Assembly: GCF_024349785.1 (NCBI RefSeq) | Contig: NZ_AP018817.1 | Coordinates: forward strand, 1,767,501-1,831,500 | DNA from: Sphingomonas bisphenolicum | GTDB lineage: Bacteria > Pseudomonadota > Alphaproteobacteria > Sphingomonadales > Sphingomonadaceae | Reading direction: 5' to 3' | Length of the DNA: 64,000 nt | Part shown: piece by piece, positions 9,388 through 18,486 of the stretch | Numbering within the stretch: the first letter of the stretch is position 1 | How the letters are laid out: the number at the start of each line of letters is the position of its first letter | The notes under the pieces: generated by a model | The model's input: only the letters and a program-made list of their open reading frames with translations | Database searches by the model: none | Told to the model about the DNA's origin: nothing | Translations under genes and position numbers: made by a program

Positions 9388-9935
9388 CCCGCATCGAACG
9401 CCTGCTTGCGCCGATCGAAGCGCCCGGCCTGCATCTGGAACAGTTGCGCGAAGCGCATCGCGAGACGCTGCGCCCGCTCTGCCCGGCGGACGATCCGGTG
9501 TGGGAGATTTTTCCCAGTAACTGGGCAGGCGCGCATTTCGATGCGATATTCGATGCGACCCTCGCCAATCCCGATCGCTGTCCTTTCCTGATCGTCGCCG
9601 ACGGCGCCGCTGTCGGCATGTCGGGCTATCTGCACATCCACGCGGCCGACAATTGGCTGGAACTGGGCGGCACCTATATGACGCCATCCGCGCGCGGCAC
9701 CGGGCTGAACGGCCGGATCAAGCCGCTGCTGATCGGGCGCGCATTGGAATGCGGCTTCACCCGTATCGAATTTCGCATCGACCAGCGCAACGTCCGCTCG
9801 CAAAAGGCGGTCGAAAAGCTGGGCGCGGTGCGCGAGGGAGTCCTGCGCAAGCAGCGGGTGACCTGGACCGGCCATGTCCGCGATACGGCGATCTATTCGA
9901 TCCTGGCCGATGAATGGCGGGCGCGCATTAGCTGA
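9384..9935 (+). CDS. GNAT family N-acetyltransferase (RimJ/RimL-like)
   Basis: A 183-residue acetyltransferase of the GNAT fold. The acetyl-CoA-binding region is around [15 protein letters not shown] (residues 95-110), and the C-terminal [21 protein letters not shown] is typical of RimJ/RimL-type enzymes that acetylate protein N-termini or amino acids. The start overlaps the tdk stop (ATGA). Its 3' end overlaps the convergent broken HAD gene by eight bases. The target is unknown. Confidence 0.85.
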   Translation: MTRIERLLAPIEAPGLHLEQLREAHRETLRPLCPADDPVWEIFPSNWAGAHFDAIFDATLANPDRCPFLIVADGAAVGMSGYLHIHAADNWLELGGTYMTPSARGTGLNGRIKPLLIGRALECGFTRIEFRIDQRNVRSQKAVEKLGAVREGVLRKQRVTWTGHVRDTAIYSILADEWRARIS

Positions 9936-10623
9936 TCGTCGCGATCCAGTCGGGCAGGTCGGCCAGCCGCTCCAACTGGATGAAGCGTTCATGGCTGGAT
10001 GGCGCCGTGGCGCTTTCGTGCGACCAGCCGCCTTCCTGCGGGATGAAGGCAGCCCATGCGCCGGCCTCCAGCGCTGGCAATATGTCCGATCGCATCGAAT
10101 CGCCCGCCATAACCGCCTCGTCCGGCGCGATGCCCAGGCGGGCGAACAGGGTGCGGAACGTGTCCGCTTTCTTGTCGCTGACGATCTCTATGCCCGAAAA
10201 CAGGTCGCCCAGGCCCGACGCCGCCAGCTTGCTTTCCTGATGCAGCAGGTCGCCCTTGGTCACCAGCACCAGCGGGCCGACTTTGGCCAGTCGCGCCAGC
10301 GTGTCCGCCACGCCGTCGAACAGCTCTACCGGATGGGCGAGCAGCGCACGGCCCGCCGCCAATATCCCCTCGATCATCGACCTGGACAGCTTGTCGCCAG
10401 CCAGGTCCACCGCCGTCTAGATCATCGACAGGGTGAAGCCCTTCGCCCCATAGCCATAGAGCGGCAGGTTGCGCGTCTCGCAGGCGATCAGCCGCTCGCG
10501 CGTCATGTCGGCTTCCGCAAAGGGGTGCAGCATGTCGAGCAGCGCGTCTTCGGTCGCGTTGAAATGGCGCATATTGTGCCAGAGCGTATCGTCGGCATCG
10601 AGGCAGATGAGCTTGATGGTCAT
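9928..10623 (-). pseudogene. HAD-family hydrolase interrupted by one in-frame amber codon
   Basis: The first 68 codons from ATG 10623 encode the start of a HAD phosphatase (catalytic motif DADDTLW). They stop at TAG (10417-10419) just after GFTLSMI. Reading on in the same frame gives TAVDLAGDK and the rest of a HAD protein (VLVTKGD as motif II, DKKAD and GDSMRSD as motifs III/IV) to the stop at 9928. The total would be about 231 residues. In intact homologues a Glu is expected at the stop, so one GAG to TAG change explains it. Either a recent pseudogene, a sequencing error or amber readthrough. Confidence 0.8.
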
Positions 10624-10722
10624 GGGCGCTCCTTATCGCAGGGCGGGGCGCGGGGAAATGCCGATTGGGGGGGACGCATTAAAGGCTGACAGGGCGGGGC
10701 AGGCCGGATAAGGCCCGCCGCC

Positions 10723-11769
10723 ATGCATGGCTGGATCATTCTCGACAAACCGCATGGCCTCGGCTCCACCCAGGCGGTCAGCGCGGTCAAGCGCGCGCTG
10801 CGCGTGCAGCGGGAGCTGCTGGGCGGGACGGAAAAGTGGAAGGTCGGCCATGGCGGCACCCTCGATCCGCTGGCGACCGGGGTGTTGCCGATCGCGATCG
10901 GGGAGGCGACGAAGCTGGCCGGGCGGATGCTCGACAGCGACAAAATCTATGATTTTACCGTCGCGTTCGGTGTCCAGACCGACACGCTCGACCTGGAGGG
11001 GACGGCGATTGCGGAGAGCGACGTCCGTCCGACGCTGGCGCAGGTGGAGGCGATCCTGCCCCGCTTCACCGGCCCGATCGAACAGGCGCCGCCCGCCTAT
11101 AGCGCCATCCTGATCGACGGCCAGCGCGCTTATGACCTCGCCCGCAAGGGGGAAGCGGTGGAGATGAAGCTGCGGTCGGTGACGATCCACGCGCTGCACA
11201 TATCCTCGCCCCAGGGGGGAGAGGATAGCGCAGCTTGCCCGCAAGGCGGGGTAGCGCAGCTAGGAGAGGGGGAAGCAAACCCCTCTCCAACTTCGGCTAG
11301 GCAGCAAGCTGCCAAGCCTCCCTATCCTCTCCCCCACGGGGAGAGGATTTCCCAGATCACCCTGGCCGCCCATGTCTCCAAAGGCACCTATATCCGCTCG
11401 CTTGCCCGCGACATCGCGCTGGCGCTCGGCACGGTCGGCCATGTCACCATGCTGCGCCGCGTGAAGGCCGGGCCGTTCACGCTGGAAACCGCGATATCGC
11501 TGGACAAATTGGACGAAGCTGCTAAGGGCGGCGGCATCGGTGGGCTCATGCTGCCGTTGACGGCGGGGCTGGACGACATCCCGGCTCTCCCCGTCTCTCC
11601 CGATCAGGCCATCGCTCTCCGCCAGGGGAAGATACTGACCGGGATCGCCGCTGCCACTGGCCTTCATCTGGCAACCGACGGGATTATCCCTGTTGCGCTG
11701 GTCGAAATGCAGGATGGTGACATCCGTGTGGTGCGCGGTTTCAACCTGATGTCGAGGGAAGACGATTAG
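10723..11769 (+). CDS. truB: tRNA pseudouridine(55) synthase TruB with an in-frame repeat-encoded insertion
   Basis: TruB converts U55 to pseudouridine in the T-loop of tRNAs. The catalytic motif GGTLDPLATG (Asp near residue 48), the segment QAPPAYSAILIDGQRAYDLAR and the later KGTYIRSLARDIA are all present. The protein is 348 residues because about 48 residues (roughly 161-208) are encoded by a palindromic repeat inserted between the conserved RSVTIHALHI and SQITLAAHVSKGTYIR segments. The insertion keeps the frame. The stop TAG is directly followed by the rpsO ATG. Whether the enzyme stays active is not known, but the flanking core is intact. Confidence 0.93.
   Translation: MHGWIILDKPHGLGSTQAVSAVKRALRVQRELLGGTEKWKVGHGGTLDPLATGVLPIAIGEATKLAGRMLDSDKIYDFTVAFGVQTDTLDLEGTAIAESDVRPTLAQVEAILPRFTGPIEQAPPAYSAILIDGQRAYDLARKGEAVEMKLRSVTIHALHISSPQGGEDSAACPQGGVAQLGEGEANPSPTSARQQAAKPPYPLPHGERISQITLAAHVSKGTYIRSLARDIALALGTVGHVTMLRRVKAGPFTLETAISLDKLDEAAKGGGIGGLMLPLTAGLDDIPALPVSPDQAIALRQGKILTGIAAATGLHLATDGIIPVALVEMQDGDIRVVRGFNLMSREDD
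11201..11350. repeat. Palindromic repeat inserted within truB
   Basis: About 150 bases begin with TATCCTCGCCCC next to GGGGGGAGAGGATA and end with TATCCTCTCCCCC next to ACGGGGAGAGGAT. Each end is itself a hairpin. Between them AGCGCAGCTTG, AGCGCAGCTA and GGCAGCAAGCTGCC add more self-complementarity. The encoded stretch is low in conserved residues (Gly, Pro, Gln, Ala) and interrupts a conserved protein, as expected of a REP/MITE-like insertion. Confidence 0.8.
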
Positions 11770-12039
11770 ATGACGATTACTGCCGAGCGCAAGGAAGCGC
11801 TGATCAAGGAATATGCCCGCGCCGAGGGTGACACGGGTTCGCCCGAGGTTCAGGTGTCTATCCTGACCGAGCGGATCACCAACCTGACCGAGCATTTCAA
11901 GGGTCACCACAAGGATAATCATAGCCGCCGTGGTCTGCTGATGATGGTCAACAAGCGTCGTTCGCTGCTGGACTATCTCAAGAAGAAGGATCAGGCGCGT
12001 TACACCGACCTGATCGCCAAGCTGGGCCTGCGCAAGTAA
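11770..12039 (+). CDS. rpsO: 30S ribosomal protein S15
   Basis: S15 (89 residues) binds the central domain of 16S rRNA and nucleates platform assembly. The family hallmark segments [17 protein letters not shown] and [20 protein letters not shown] are intact and length is standard. Its ATG directly abuts the truB stop, with its ribosome binding site (AGGGAAG) inside the truB end. A hairpin terminator follows, and pnp lies downstream, the conserved truB-rpsO-pnp order. Confidence 0.98.
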   Translation: MTITAERKEALIKEYARAEGDTGSPEVQVSILTERITNLTEHFKGHHKDNHSRRGLLMMVNKRRSLLDYLKKKDQARYTDLIAKLGLRK

Positions 12040-12054
12040 GCCTGCTAAAAAGGG

Positions 12055-12078
12055 ACGGCCCCATTCGGGGCCGTTTCT
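12055..12078 (+). terminator. Intrinsic terminator after rpsO
   Basis: ACGGCCCC, loop ATTC, GGGGCCGT form an 8-bp perfect stem followed by TTTCT. In other bacteria a leaky terminator separates rpsO and pnp, which fits this position. Confidence 0.75.
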
Positions 12079-12144
12079 GATTCTGACATCCATCGTCTGG
12101 CAATTCGGCAAGGCGGCGGAATAATCGGGGGAGCGTCCCCCACA

Positions 12145-12242
12145 CCGTTCGGGCTGAGCGAAGTCGAAGCCCTCCACTGAGCAAAGCGAAGTGTGCTTCG
12201 TCTCCGCTCAGCAAAGCCCTTCGACAGGCTCAGGGCGAACGG
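12145..12242. repeat. Palindromic repeat, CCGTTCG...CGAACGG type
   Basis: Starts CCGTTCGGGCTGAGCG and ends GGCTCAGGGCGAACGG, with inner AAGTCGAAG and CTTCGACAGG. It shares its arms with 1205-1300 and 48703-48787 and fills most of the rpsO-pnp spacer. Confidence 0.85.
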
Positions 12243-12243
12243 A

Positions 12244-12286
12244 GGAGAGTGTAACGCTCTCCATTCATGGAGCCGCACCGGCTCCA
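12244..12286 (+). promoter_or_regulatory. Two hairpins in the pnp leader
   Basis: GGAGAG pairs with CTCTCC (12244-12262), and TGGAGCCG pairs perfectly with CGGCTCCA around CAC (12268-12286). In enterobacteria the pnp leader is a stem processed by RNase III and destabilised by PNPase itself. These hairpins are a plausible equivalent, which is inference. Confidence 0.4.
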
Positions 12287-12336
12287 CCAAAGGCCCCGCC
12301 CGGCAATAGGGCCGACGCGGGCGAAGGAAACAATCT

Positions 12337-14673
12337 ATGTTCGACGTCAAGAAAGTATCCATCGAGCTGGCCGGCAAGACGCTGACCCTCGAAACCGGTC
12401 GTATCGCGCGCCAGGCTGACGCCGCCGTGCTGGCCACCTATGGCGAAACCGTGGTGCTGTGCGCCGTGACCGCCGCCAAGAGCGTGAAGGAAGGCCAGGA
12501 CTTTTTCCCGCTGACCGTTCACTATCAGGAAAAATATTCCGCCGCCGGCCGCATTCCCGGCGGCTTTTTCAAGCGTGAGCGCGGCGCGACGGAAAAGGAA
12601 ACGCTGGTTTCCCGCCTGATCGACCGCCCGATCCGCCCGCTGTTCCCCGAAGGTTTCTATAACGAAATCAACGTGATCGCGCAGGTTCTGTCGTTCGACG
12701 GCGAAAGCGAACCCGATATCGTGGCGATGATCGCCGCGTCGGCTGCGCTGACCCTGTCAGGCGTGCCCTTCATGGGTCCGATCGGCGCCGCGCGCGTCGG
12801 TTACAAGGACGGCGAATATCAGCTCAACCCGAGCCTTGAAGAAGTGAAGACCGGCGAACTCGACCTGGTCGTCGCCGCCACCGGCAACGCCGTGATGATG
12901 GTCGAATCCGAAGCCAAGGAACTGTCGGAAGAGGTCATGCTCGGCGCTGTCCTGTTCGCCCATGAAGCCAGCAAGAAGATCGCCAACGCGATCATCGACC
13001 TGGCCGAGAAGGCTGCCAAGGATCCCTGGGACATCGCCAAGGGCGACAATCTCGATGACCTGAAGAAGAAGCTGAAGAAGCTGATCGGCAAGGACATCAC
13101 CGCCGCCTACAAGCTGACCGACAAGTCGGCCCGCTCCAACGCGCTGAACGAAGCCCGCGCCAAGGCAAAGGCCAGCTTCACCGCCGAAGGTCTGGACGCC
13201 CAGACCGTGATGGCCGGCATCAAGCTGACCAAGAAGCTGGAAGCGGAAATCGTGCGCGGCGCCATCCTGAAGGACGGCAAGCGCATCGACGGTCGCACCA
13301 CCACGCAGATCCGTCCGATCGAAGCGATGGTCGGCTTCCTGCCCCGCACTCATGGTTCGGCGCTGTTCACGCGCGGTGAAACGCAGTCGATCTGCACCAC
13401 CACGCTGGGCACCAAGGACGCCGAGCAGATGATCGACGGCCTGACCGGCCTGCATTATGAAAACTTCATGCTGCACTATAACTTCCCGCCCTATTCGGTC
13501 GGTGAAGTCGGCCGCTTCGGCGCGCCGGGTCGTCGTGAAGTGGGTCATGGCAAGCTCGCATGGCGTGCGCTGCATCCCGTGCTGCCGAGCAAGGACGAGT
13601 TCCCCTACACGATCCGCGTTCTCTCGGACATCACCGAGTCGAACGGGTCTTCCTCGATGGCGACCGTCTGCGGCGGTTCGCTTTCGATGATGGACGCCGG
13701 TGTGCCCCTGAAGCGCCCCGTGTCCGGCATCGCCATGGGCCTGATCCTGGAAGGCAAGGACTTCGCCGTCCTGTCCGATATCCTGGGTGACGAAGATCAC
13801 CTCGGCGACATGGACTTCAAGGTCGCCGGCACCGAAGTCGGCATCACCACGATGCAGATGGACATCAAGATTGCGGGCATCACGCGCGAAATCTTCGAAG
13901 CCGCGCTGACGCAGGCGAAGGAAGGCCGCGCGCATATCCTTGGCGAAATGAGCAAGGCGCTGTCCTCGACCCGCACCGAGCTGTCGGCGCACGCCCCGCG
14001 CATCGAGACGCTGCAGATCGACAAGTCGAAGATCCGCGAAGTCATCGGCACCGGCGGCAAGGTGATCCGCGAGATCGTCGCCGAAACCGGCGCGAAGGTG
14101 GACATCGACGACGAAGGCCTGATCAAGATCAGCTCGTCCGATCCGGCGCAGATCGAAGCGGCCCGCAAGTGGATCCTCGGCATCACGCAGGAAGCGGAAG
14201 TCGGCAAGATCTATGACGGCAAGGTCGTCAACATCGTCGACTTCGGCGCCTTCGTGAACTTCATGGGTGGCAAGGACGGTCTCGTCCACGTCTCCGAAAT
14301 GAAGAATGAGCGCGTCGAAAAGCCGACCGACGTCGTGTCGGAAGGTCAAGAGGTGAAGGTCAAGGTTCTCGAAATCGACCCGCGCGGCAAGGTTCGCCTG
14401 TCGATGCGCGTCGTCGATCAGGAAACCGGCGCCGAACTGGAAGACACCCGTCCTGCCCGCGAACCGCGCGAGCCGCGCAGCGATCGCGGTCCGCGTCGTG
14501 ATGGCGGTGGCGATCGTGGCCCGCGTCGCGAAGGCGGCGAAGGCCGTGGCGATCGCGGTCGTGGCCCGCGCCGCGATGGCGGTGACCGTGGTCCCCGTCG
14601 TGAACGCAGCGAAGGTGGCAATGATGACGGCCCGGCGCCGGGCGGTCTGCCCGACTTCCTGACCCAGGACTAA
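12337..14673 (+). CDS. pnp: Polyribonucleotide nucleotidyltransferase (PNPase)
   Basis: PNPase (778 residues) degrades RNA 3' to 5' phosphorolytically and can add 3' tails. Two RNase PH-like domains (about 1-225 and 310-545) flank a helical linker. The second contains [17 protein letters not shown] and the [19 protein letters not shown] catalytic segment. A KH domain ([16 protein letters not shown], near 565) and an S1 domain ([19 protein letters not shown], near 625) follow. The last 75 residues are an unusual Arg/Gly-rich tail with repeated DRGPRR and GG units. ATG 12337 follows GAAGGAAAC. Confidence 0.97.
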   Translation: MFDVKKVSIELAGKTLTLETGRIARQADAAVLATYGETVVLCAVTAAKSVKEGQDFFPLTVHYQEKYSAAGRIPGGFFKRERGATEKETLVSRLIDRPIRPLFPEGFYNEINVIAQVLSFDGESEPDIVAMIAASAALTLSGVPFMGPIGAARVGYKDGEYQLNPSLEEVKTGELDLVVAATGNAVMMVESEAKELSEEVMLGAVLFAHEASKKIANAIIDLAEKAAKDPWDIAKGDNLDDLKKKLKKLIGKDITAAYKLTDKSARSNALNEARAKAKASFTAEGLDAQTVMAGIKLTKKLEAEIVRGAILKDGKRIDGRTTTQIRPIEAMVGFLPRTHGSALFTRGETQSICTTTLGTKDAEQMIDGLTGLHYENFMLHYNFPPYSVGEVGRFGAPGRREVGHGKLAWRALHPVLPSKDEFPYTIRVLSDITESNGSSSMATVCGGSLSMMDAGVPLKRPVSGIAMGLILEGKDFAVLSDILGDEDHLGDMDFKVAGTEVGITTMQMDIKIAGITREIFEAALTQAKEGRAHILGEMSKALSSTRTELSAHAPRIETLQIDKSKIREVIGTGGKVIREIVAETGAKVDIDDEGLIKISSSDPAQIEAARKWILGITQEAEVGKIYDGKVVNIVDFGAFVNFMGGKDGLVHVSEMKNERVEKPTDVVSEGQEVKVKVLEIDPRGKVRLSMRVVDQETGAELEDTRPAREPREPRSDRGPRRDGGGDRGPRREGGEGRGDRGRGPRRDGGDRGPRRERSEGGNDDGPAPGGLPDFLTQD

Positions 14674-14713
14674 GGGGCGCGCCGATCGTCGGATCGGCCT
14701 TCCCACAGACAAG

Positions 14714-14748
14714 ACGGGGTGTCCGGTCCGCCGGGCGCCCCGTTTTTG
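14714..14748 (+). terminator. Intrinsic terminator after pnp
   Basis: ACGGGGTGTCCGG, loop TCCG and CCGGGCGCCCCGT form a 13-bp stem with two G-U pairs, followed directly by five T. Confidence 0.88.
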
Positions 14749-14830
14749 CGTCCGACGGCCGCAGACTGATTTCGATCAAGGCAGGGCGCGGAAGTTCTGC
14801 TACTGTAACGATGGATAGTGGGGGTTCATC

Positions 14831-15850
14831 ATGCAGCGGAGCAATGAGCGGTTCGTCGAACGCCTGCCGCTCGTTCTCGACCGGCCGGTCTATGCCTATA
14901 TCCTGACGAGCTGTTTCTGCGCCGCTGCCCTGCTGTTGCGGATCGCGGCGGAGCCGTTGCTGCCGGTCGGCTATCCCTTCGTCACCTTCTTCCCAGCGGT
15001 CATCCTGTCGTCCTTCCTGTTCGGCGTGCGGCCCGGCCTCTTCGCGGGTATCATATGCGGCGCCATCTCCTGGTATGTCTTCATCCCGCCCTATGGCGCG
15101 TTGACGCTCAATCCGGCGGTCGCGGTCGCGATGCTCTTCTACACCGGGGTGGTCGCGGTCGACATCGCCCTGATCCACTTCATGCAGCGGGCCAATTTCA
15201 ATCTGGCGGTGGAGCGGGAGCGCAGCCGCGCCCTCGCGGAAAATCGCGAATTGCTGTTTCACGAACTCCAGCATCGCGTCTCCAACAATCTGCAGGTGGT
15301 CGCGGCGATGCTCTCGCTCCAGCGCCGGCATGTCGATCATGAAGTCGCGCGGCAGGCGCTGGACGACGCCTCCGCCCGGCTGTCGCTGGTCGGTCGCATC
15401 AGCCGCGCGCTCTACGATCCGTCTGGTGCGGGTCAGGATATGCGCATTTTTCTGACCACCCTGACCACCGACATAGTGGAGGCCAGCGGACGGACCGACA
15501 TTGGCGTGGTGGTGACCGCGCCGGACGGACTGCGGCTCGACCCCAACATCACCGTGCCTTTGGCGCTGGTGGTGGCGGAATCGGTCAGCAATGCGATGGA
15601 GCATGGCCTGCCCGATCGCGGCGGCGCGATCGGCGTGACGCTCGAGATGGTGGACGGCGCCCTGACCCTGCAGATCGCCGACGACGGGCAGGGCGTTGCG
15701 CCCGACTTCCAGTTGGAGCGCGGCGAATCCCTGGGTCTGCGTATTGCCCACGCGTTGGCGGCCCAGTTGGGCGGGCATTTCGCGCTGACATCGGCGCCGC
15801 AGGGCGGGGCCGTCGCCAGGCTCGACCTGCCCGTCAGGGCGGCCTGTTGA
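14831..15850 (+). CDS. Membrane histidine kinase, DUF4118 plus HisKA_2/HWE type
   Basis: The 339-residue product has an N-terminal membrane region of about four helices resembling the KdpD-type DUF4118 domain (GYPFVTFFPAVILSSFLFG, residues 45-120). A HisKA_2 dimerisation domain carries the phospho-acceptor His in ELQHRVSNNLQVVAAM (about residue 152). The ATPase domain keeps the N-box Asn (ESVSNAMEHG) and the G-box DDGQGV. It should therefore be an active kinase. No response regulator lies beside it. HisKA_2 kinases often feed PhyR-type regulators, so a link to the stress locus in this window is possible but unproven. Confidence 0.85.
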   Translation: MQRSNERFVERLPLVLDRPVYAYILTSCFCAAALLLRIAAEPLLPVGYPFVTFFPAVILSSFLFGVRPGLFAGIICGAISWYVFIPPYGALTLNPAVAVAMLFYTGVVAVDIALIHFMQRANFNLAVERERSRALAENRELLFHELQHRVSNNLQVVAAMLSLQRRHVDHEVARQALDDASARLSLVGRISRALYDPSGAGQDMRIFLTTLTTDIVEASGRTDIGVVVTAPDGLRLDPNITVPLALVVAESVSNAMEHGLPDRGGAIGVTLEMVDGALTLQIADDGQGVAPDFQLERGESLGLRIAHALAAQLGGHFALTSAPQGGAVARLDLPVRAAC

Positions 15851-15904
15851 CCGACGCGCATTCTGCCGCTTGGCGGCGGCGTGTCCCTCGGCTATGACCC
15901 GCCC

Positions 15905-16693
15905 ATGCTGACGAAAACCATGACGCGCATTGGCGCGGCCACCGCCCTGGTCCTGATCGCCTCGCCTGTCCTTACCGGCTGCTCCACGTCGAAGAACAAG
16001 GCCGACACCCAATATGTCGCGCGTGACGTGTCGACCCTGTATAATAGCGGCAAGGACCGGCTGGACCGCGGCCAGTACAAGCTCGCCGCCGCCCTGTTCG
16101 ATGAGGTGGAACGCCAGCATCCCTATTCGCCCTGGGCGCGCCGCGCGCAGCTCATGTCCGCCTTCAGCTATTATATGAACACCGACTATGCCGAATCCAT
16201 CTCGGCCGCACAGCGTTTCCTGTCGATCCATACCGGCAACAAGGACGCGCCCTACGCCTATTATCTGATCGCGCTCTGCTATTATGAGCAGATTGCCGAC
16301 GTCACCCGCGACCAGAAGATCACGCAGCAGGCGCTGGATTCACTGGGCGAACTTATCCGCCGCTATCCCGACACTCGCTACGCCGCCGACGCGCGTCTGA
16401 AGGTCGATCTGGTCAACGATCATCTGGCCGGCAAGGAAATGGAGGTCGGCCGTTTCTACCAGCGGCGCGGCCAGTGGCTCGCCGCCACGCTGCGCTTCCG
16501 ATCGGTGGTCGACAAATATCAGACCACGACGCACACGCCCGAAGCGCTGGAGCGGCTGGTCGAATCCTATCTCTCGCTTGGCATCCCCGCCGAAGCGCAG
16601 AAGGCCGCCGCCGTGCTGGGCCGCAACTATCCCGGCACCAAATGGTATGAGCGCAGCTACAAGCTGATGCAGGAACATGGCGTCAAGGCCTGA
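15905..16693 (+). CDS. bamD: Outer membrane protein assembly factor BamD
   Basis: BamD is the essential lipoprotein partner of BamA in inserting beta-barrel proteins into the outer membrane. The 262-residue product has a lipobox LTGC (Cys26) and tetratricopeptide-like repeats starting at YNSGKDRLDRGQYKLAAALFDEVERQHPYS written here as its parts YNSGKDRLDRG and ALFDEVERQHPYSPWA. Length and the SAFSYYMNTDYAESI region match the family. The start at 15905 is chosen for the signal peptide; ATG 15920 is an alternative. The order bamD-recN-ligA is conserved in alphaproteobacteria. Confidence 0.94.
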   Translation: MLTKTMTRIGAATALVLIASPVLTGCSTSKNKADTQYVARDVSTLYNSGKDRLDRGQYKLAAALFDEVERQHPYSPWARRAQLMSAFSYYMNTDYAESISAAQRFLSIHTGNKDAPYAYYLIALCYYEQIADVTRDQKITQQALDSLGELIRRYPDTRYAADARLKVDLVNDHLAGKEMEVGRFYQRRGQWLAATLRFRSVVDKYQTTTHTPEALERLVESYLSLGIPAEAQKAAAVLGRNYPGTKWYERSYKLMQEHGVKA

Positions 16694-16703
16694 CGGCCTT
16701 TTT
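16685..16703 (+). terminator. Short intrinsic terminator overlapping the bamD stop
   Basis: AAGGCC, loop TGAC, GGCCTT then further T residues. The stop codon lies in the loop. The stem is only 6 bp, so it may be partial. Confidence 0.5.
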
Positions 16704-16743
16704 GCCTGTTCCCCTTTTGTGCGGTGATGGGTAGAAGCGCGCC

Positions 16744-18408
16744 ATGCTGATCTCGCTCGCCATCCGCAATGTCGTGCTGATCGAGGCGCTGGACCTGGAG
16801 TTCGGCGCGGGCCTTTCCGTGCTGACCGGGGAGACGGGGGCGGGCAAGTCGATCCTGCTGGATTCGCTCGGCTTGGCGCTGGGCGCGCGCGCCGACAGCG
16901 GTCTGGTGCGCAATGGCGAGGCGCAGGCGAGTGTCGTCGCCACCTTCGAACCGCCGGCCGCCGCTACCCGCGTTGCACTGCTGCTCGCGGACAATGGCAT
17001 CGAGATTGAACCGGGCGAGCCGCTGCTGATCCGCCGCTTGGTGAAGGCCGATGGCGGCAGTCGCGCCTTCGTCAACGATCAGCCCTGTTCGGCCGCGCTG
17101 CTGCGCGACCTGAGCGGATCGCTGGTCGAGATCCACGGCCAGCATGACGATCGCGGCCTGCTTAATCCGCGGGGCCATCGCGCGCTGCTCGACAGCTATG
17201 GCCGCTGCGAGGCCGGAGCGGTGGCGTCTGCCCATGCCGGCTGGCGCACCGCGGCCAAGGCGCTGGCGGAGGCGCATGCCGCTGTGGACAATGCCGCGCG
17301 CGACCGTGATTACCTGACCCATGCGGTCGAGGAATTGCGCAAGTTCGCGCCCGAACCGGGTGAGGAGGCGACGCTGGCGGAAGAACGCGCGACCATGCAG
17401 AAGGGCGCGCGCCTGACCGACGACCTGTCCGCCGTCGGCGATTGCCTGACCGGATCGGATGGCGGGCTGGCCCAATTGCGACAGGCGGCGCGTCGGCTGG
17501 ATCGGATTGCGTCGGAAGAGCCGCTGCTGGCCGCCGTGCTCGAAGCGCTGGACCGCGCTGTGGTGGAGGCGGGCGAGGCGGAGGATCGACTGGCCGAAGC
17601 GGTCGAGGCGCTGAGCTTTGATCCCGCGCGCCTCGACATGATCGAAACCCGTCTGTTCGACCTGCGCGGTCTGGCGCGCAAGCATCAGGTGCAGCCCGAC
17701 GATCTGGCCGCGCTGCGCGACGAGATGGACGCGAAGCTGGCCGCGATCGAGGGCGGCGAGGCGCATATCGCGGCGCTGGAAAAGGATGTCGCGGGGAAGG
17801 CCGCCGCCTATCGCGCCGCAGCGCAGGCGCTGTCGGGTGAACGGCAGATGGCTGCCGGGCGTCTGGATGCTGCGGTCGCTGCCGAACTTGCGCCGCTGAA
17901 ACTGGATGCCGCCCGCTTCCGCACCGTGGTTGCGCAACTGGACGAGGGTCAGTGGAGTCCGCAGGGGATGGACCGGGTCGAGTTCGAAATCTCGACGAAC
18001 CCCGGCGCGCCCTTCGCGCCGCTGGCCAAGATCGCATCGGGCGGCGAATTGTCGCGCTTCATCCTGGCGCTGAAGGTCGCGCTGGCCGAGCGGGGCGGTG
18101 CGGATACGCTGATCTTCGACGAGATCGACCGGGGCGTGGGTGGGGCCGTGGCCGACGCGATCGGTGAGCGGCTGTCGCGGCTGGCGCAGAGCAACCAGAT
18201 CCTCGTCGTCACCCACAGCCCGCAGGTCGCGGCGCGGGGCGCGGGCCATCTGCTGATCGCCAAGTCCAGTGACGGCACCGTCACGCGCACCGGCGTTCAT
18301 GCGCTGGACGATGCGGAACGCCGCGAGGAAATCGCGCGGATGCTGTCGGGCGCGGAAATCACGGCGGAGGCACGCGCGCAGGCGGAACGGTTGCTGGAGC
18401 GGGTTTGA
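16744..18408 (+). CDS. recN: DNA repair protein RecN
   Basis: RecN is an SMC-like ATPase acting in recombinational repair of double-strand breaks. The 554-residue product has the Walker A motif GETGAGKSILLDSL (about residues 28-41), a coiled-coil-rich middle (about 155-370) and the C-terminal ABC signature KIASGGELSRFILALKV followed by Walker B TLIFDEIDRGVGG. The family segment LVEIHGQHDDRGLLNP is present. It sits 50 bases after bamD. Confidence 0.96.
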   Translation: MLISLAIRNVVLIEALDLEFGAGLSVLTGETGAGKSILLDSLGLALGARADSGLVRNGEAQASVVATFEPPAAATRVALLLADNGIEIEPGEPLLIRRLVKADGGSRAFVNDQPCSAALLRDLSGSLVEIHGQHDDRGLLNPRGHRALLDSYGRCEAGAVASAHAGWRTAAKALAEAHAAVDNAARDRDYLTHAVEELRKFAPEPGEEATLAEERATMQKGARLTDDLSAVGDCLTGSDGGLAQLRQAARRLDRIASEEPLLAAVLEALDRAVVEAGEAEDRLAEAVEALSFDPARLDMIETRLFDLRGLARKHQVQPDDLAALRDEMDAKLAAIEGGEAHIAALEKDVAGKAAAYRAAAQALSGERQMAAGRLDAAVAAELAPLKLDAARFRTVVAQLDEGQWSPQGMDRVEFEISTNPGAPFAPLAKIASGGELSRFILALKVALAERGGADTLIFDEIDRGVGGAVADAIGERLSRLAQSNQILVVTHSPQVAARGAGHLLIAKSSDGTVTRTGVHALDDAERREEIARMLSGAEITAEARAQAERLLERV

Positions 18409-18486
18409 CCCTTGTGTTCCCGCCTAGGGGCTACGGTTTGTGGAGGCTTGACACCACCCTCGAACCGAATGGAGACGGTAAATAGC

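Noticed and set aside
9928..10410. Separate gene starting at GTG 10410 (second half of the HAD protein)
   Set aside because: It lacks the catalytic DxD motif, which lies in the first half, and no ribosome binding site was seen; a broken single gene explains both parts better.
12757..14712. 651-codon frame antisense to pnp
   Set aside because: Antisense shadow of the intact pnp gene, no recognisable domain.
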